Assembly: GCF_900458815.1 (NCBI RefSeq)
Contig: NZ_UHDZ01000001.1
Span: 1,364,001 to 1,428,000 of the forward strand
DNA from: Staphylococcus saccharolyticus
Lineage (GTDB): Bacteria; Bacillota; Bacilli; Staphylococcales; Staphylococcaceae
Reading direction: 5' to 3'
DNA: 64,000 bases
Shown here: positions 62,997 through 64,000 of the stretch, one piece after another
Numbering within the stretch: position 1 is the first letter of the stretch
Layout: every line of letters begins with the position of its first letter
Made by a program: the position numbers and the translations under genes
Notes under the pieces: generated by a model
Told to the model about the DNA's origin: nothing
Databases searched by the model: none
What the model saw: only the letters and a program-made list of their open reading frames with translations

Positions 62997-64000
62997 TCAA
63001 TTTTTTCTAAATCTTGTACTACTATGATATTGACTACTAGAAACCTCTAAAATCAATGGAATACGTTGTTTTAATTCACTTACATGAGAAATGATACCTA
63101 CCATTCTACCTGAGGATTTCAAATTAATTAACGTATCAATAGCTGTTTCAAGTGTTTCTTGATCTAGAGTTCCAAAACCTTCGTCTATGAACATAGATTG
63201 TAAATTAATTTCACCAGATTCTTGTTGAACAACTTCACTCAATCCTAAAGCTAATGAAGCTTGGAATGTTTCACCACCAGAAAGCGAACTGATATGTCTA
63301 GATTTATTAGAATGAAAATCAAATACATCAATTTCTAATCCACTAAACCCTTGTGAAACTGCTTCTCTTCTGACTAATTGATAACGATTGCCACTCATTA
63401 CCGACAACCTTTGATTTGCTTGTAAAATGATTTTTTCCAAATAATAAATCAATACATAATTTTCGAGCATGAGTTTACGACTATTTTTTCCTGAGAGAAT
63501 TTCAGTTAATAAAAATATTTCTTTCTGGTCTTTTAATTCATCGTTTAATATTTCAACAAATCCTTTAATTTTATTTATATTTTTTAAATTGTTTTCATTT
63601 TTACATTTTATTGCAACAGTCTCTGAATTAATTTGATCCAATTTCTGTCTTTTTAGTACAACCTTTTCTTTTAATTTGTCTAAATTTTCTAATTTTTTAT
63701 CTTTAACAAGTTGACTCAATCTTTCTATTTCTATTTCAAAACTTTGATATTTTTTATTAAAGTTATTGATTCTTTCTTCTATATCTTCTTTTTGATTATT
63801 CAGACATAACGCTTCTTCAATTTGCTTAACCGAGTCAAACCCTAGTTGTTTCATTTCATTTTTAATCTTTAAATCTAATTCTTCATCTTCTGTTATTACA
63901 GTTTTTAAATGCGTAACAAAATGTTGAATATTATTTTCTTCAATACTTAAATCATTGGCTAACTTAGTTATTTTTTCACTTAACTGTTCTTTAGATTCAA
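62997..64000 (-). CDS. sbcC: Exonuclease subunit SbcC, C-terminal part (5' end outside window)
   Basis: The frame is open from the right edge to the TAA at 62997-62999, about 334 codons. It shows a long coiled coil (about 63400-64000), then the C-terminal ATPase half: signature SSLSGGETFQASLALGLS, Walker B SMFIDEGFGTLD and the D-loop/H-loop IISHVSELKQRIP. SbcC works with SbcD as an SMC-like nuclease on hairpins and DNA ends. Convergent with mscL. Confidence 0.92.
   Translation of the reverse strand, partial: ESKEQLSEKITKLANDLSIEENNIQHFVTHLKTVITEDEELDLKIKNEMKQLGFDSVKQIEEALCLNNQKEDIEERINNFNKKYQSFEIEIERLSQLVKDKKLENLDKLKEKVVLKRQKLDQINSETVAIKCKNENNLKNINKIKGFVEILNDELKDQKEIFLLTEILSGKNSRKLMLENYVLIYYLEKIILQANQRLSVMSGNRYQLVRREAVSQGFSGLEIDVFDFHSNKSRHISSLSGGETFQASLALGLSEVVQQESGEINLQSMFIDEGFGTLDQETLETAIDTLINLKSSGRMVGIISHVSELKQRIPLILEVSSSQYHSSTRFRKN

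Overview
The window reads as a low-GC Staphylococcus chromosome. Gene content and order follow the S. aureus and coagulase-negative staphylococcal core: brnQ, acyP, cspA, the dap/lysA operon, cvfB, pstSCAB-phoU, pepF, nikBCDE, femAB, trp, tyrA, a SOS Y-family polymerase, msrR/msrA, mprF, glcT, an AGCS symporter, parEC, plsY, acnA, a betaine transporter, mscL and sbcC. ParC carries Asp at position 84, as in coagulase-negative species (S. aureus has Glu). An S. epidermidis/S. capitis-type relative is likely. The many decayed genes would suit a strain under reductive evolution such as S. saccharolyticus, but that species call is a guess.

Layout. 1-2319: end of a MoxR-type ATPase and a broken VWA partner. 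2467-6771: brnQ, broken telA with intact xpaC-like gene, acyP, a DUF1033-like gene and cspA. 6840-9527: an accessory locus with hairpins, a 25-residue cationic peptide, a broken CPBP protease, two small membrane proteins and a broken ABC transporter. 9668-17105: minus-strand lysine/DAP operon (asd-dapA-dapB-dapD-deacetylase-alr2-lysA) behind a lysine riboswitch from which lysC has been deleted. 17284-31145: ABC-F gene, cvfB, Pho-controlled pst operon, pepF and nikBCDE. 31233-32500: relics of an iron-siderophore lipoprotein and a HAD phosphatase. 32587-36057: femB, femA and a DJ-1/PfpI protein. 36220-40010: tryptophan operon in ruins behind an intact-looking Trp T-box, including an in-frame TrpE::TrpC fusion. 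40263-41354: frameshifted tyrA. 41434-64000: mostly intact core genes, with a frameshifted HesB-like gene and a thioesterase stump.

How it fits together. Peptidoglycan supply dominates the intact genes: DAP/lysine synthesis, alanine racemase, the pentaglycine-bridge enzymes FemA and FemB, and an LCP ligase. They sit with envelope functions (MprF, PlsY, MscL) and with phosphate, nickel and osmolyte transport. Long essential or useful genes (parC, parE, acnA, mprF, pepF, femA, femB) read through without lesions. Nonsense codons, frameshifts and deletions instead cluster in dispensable genes (VWA, telA, peptide/ABC locus, lysC, trp, tyrA, siderophore lipoprotein). That contrast argues for genuine decay over poor sequence quality, although several frameshifts lie in A/T homopolymers and need read-level confirmation.
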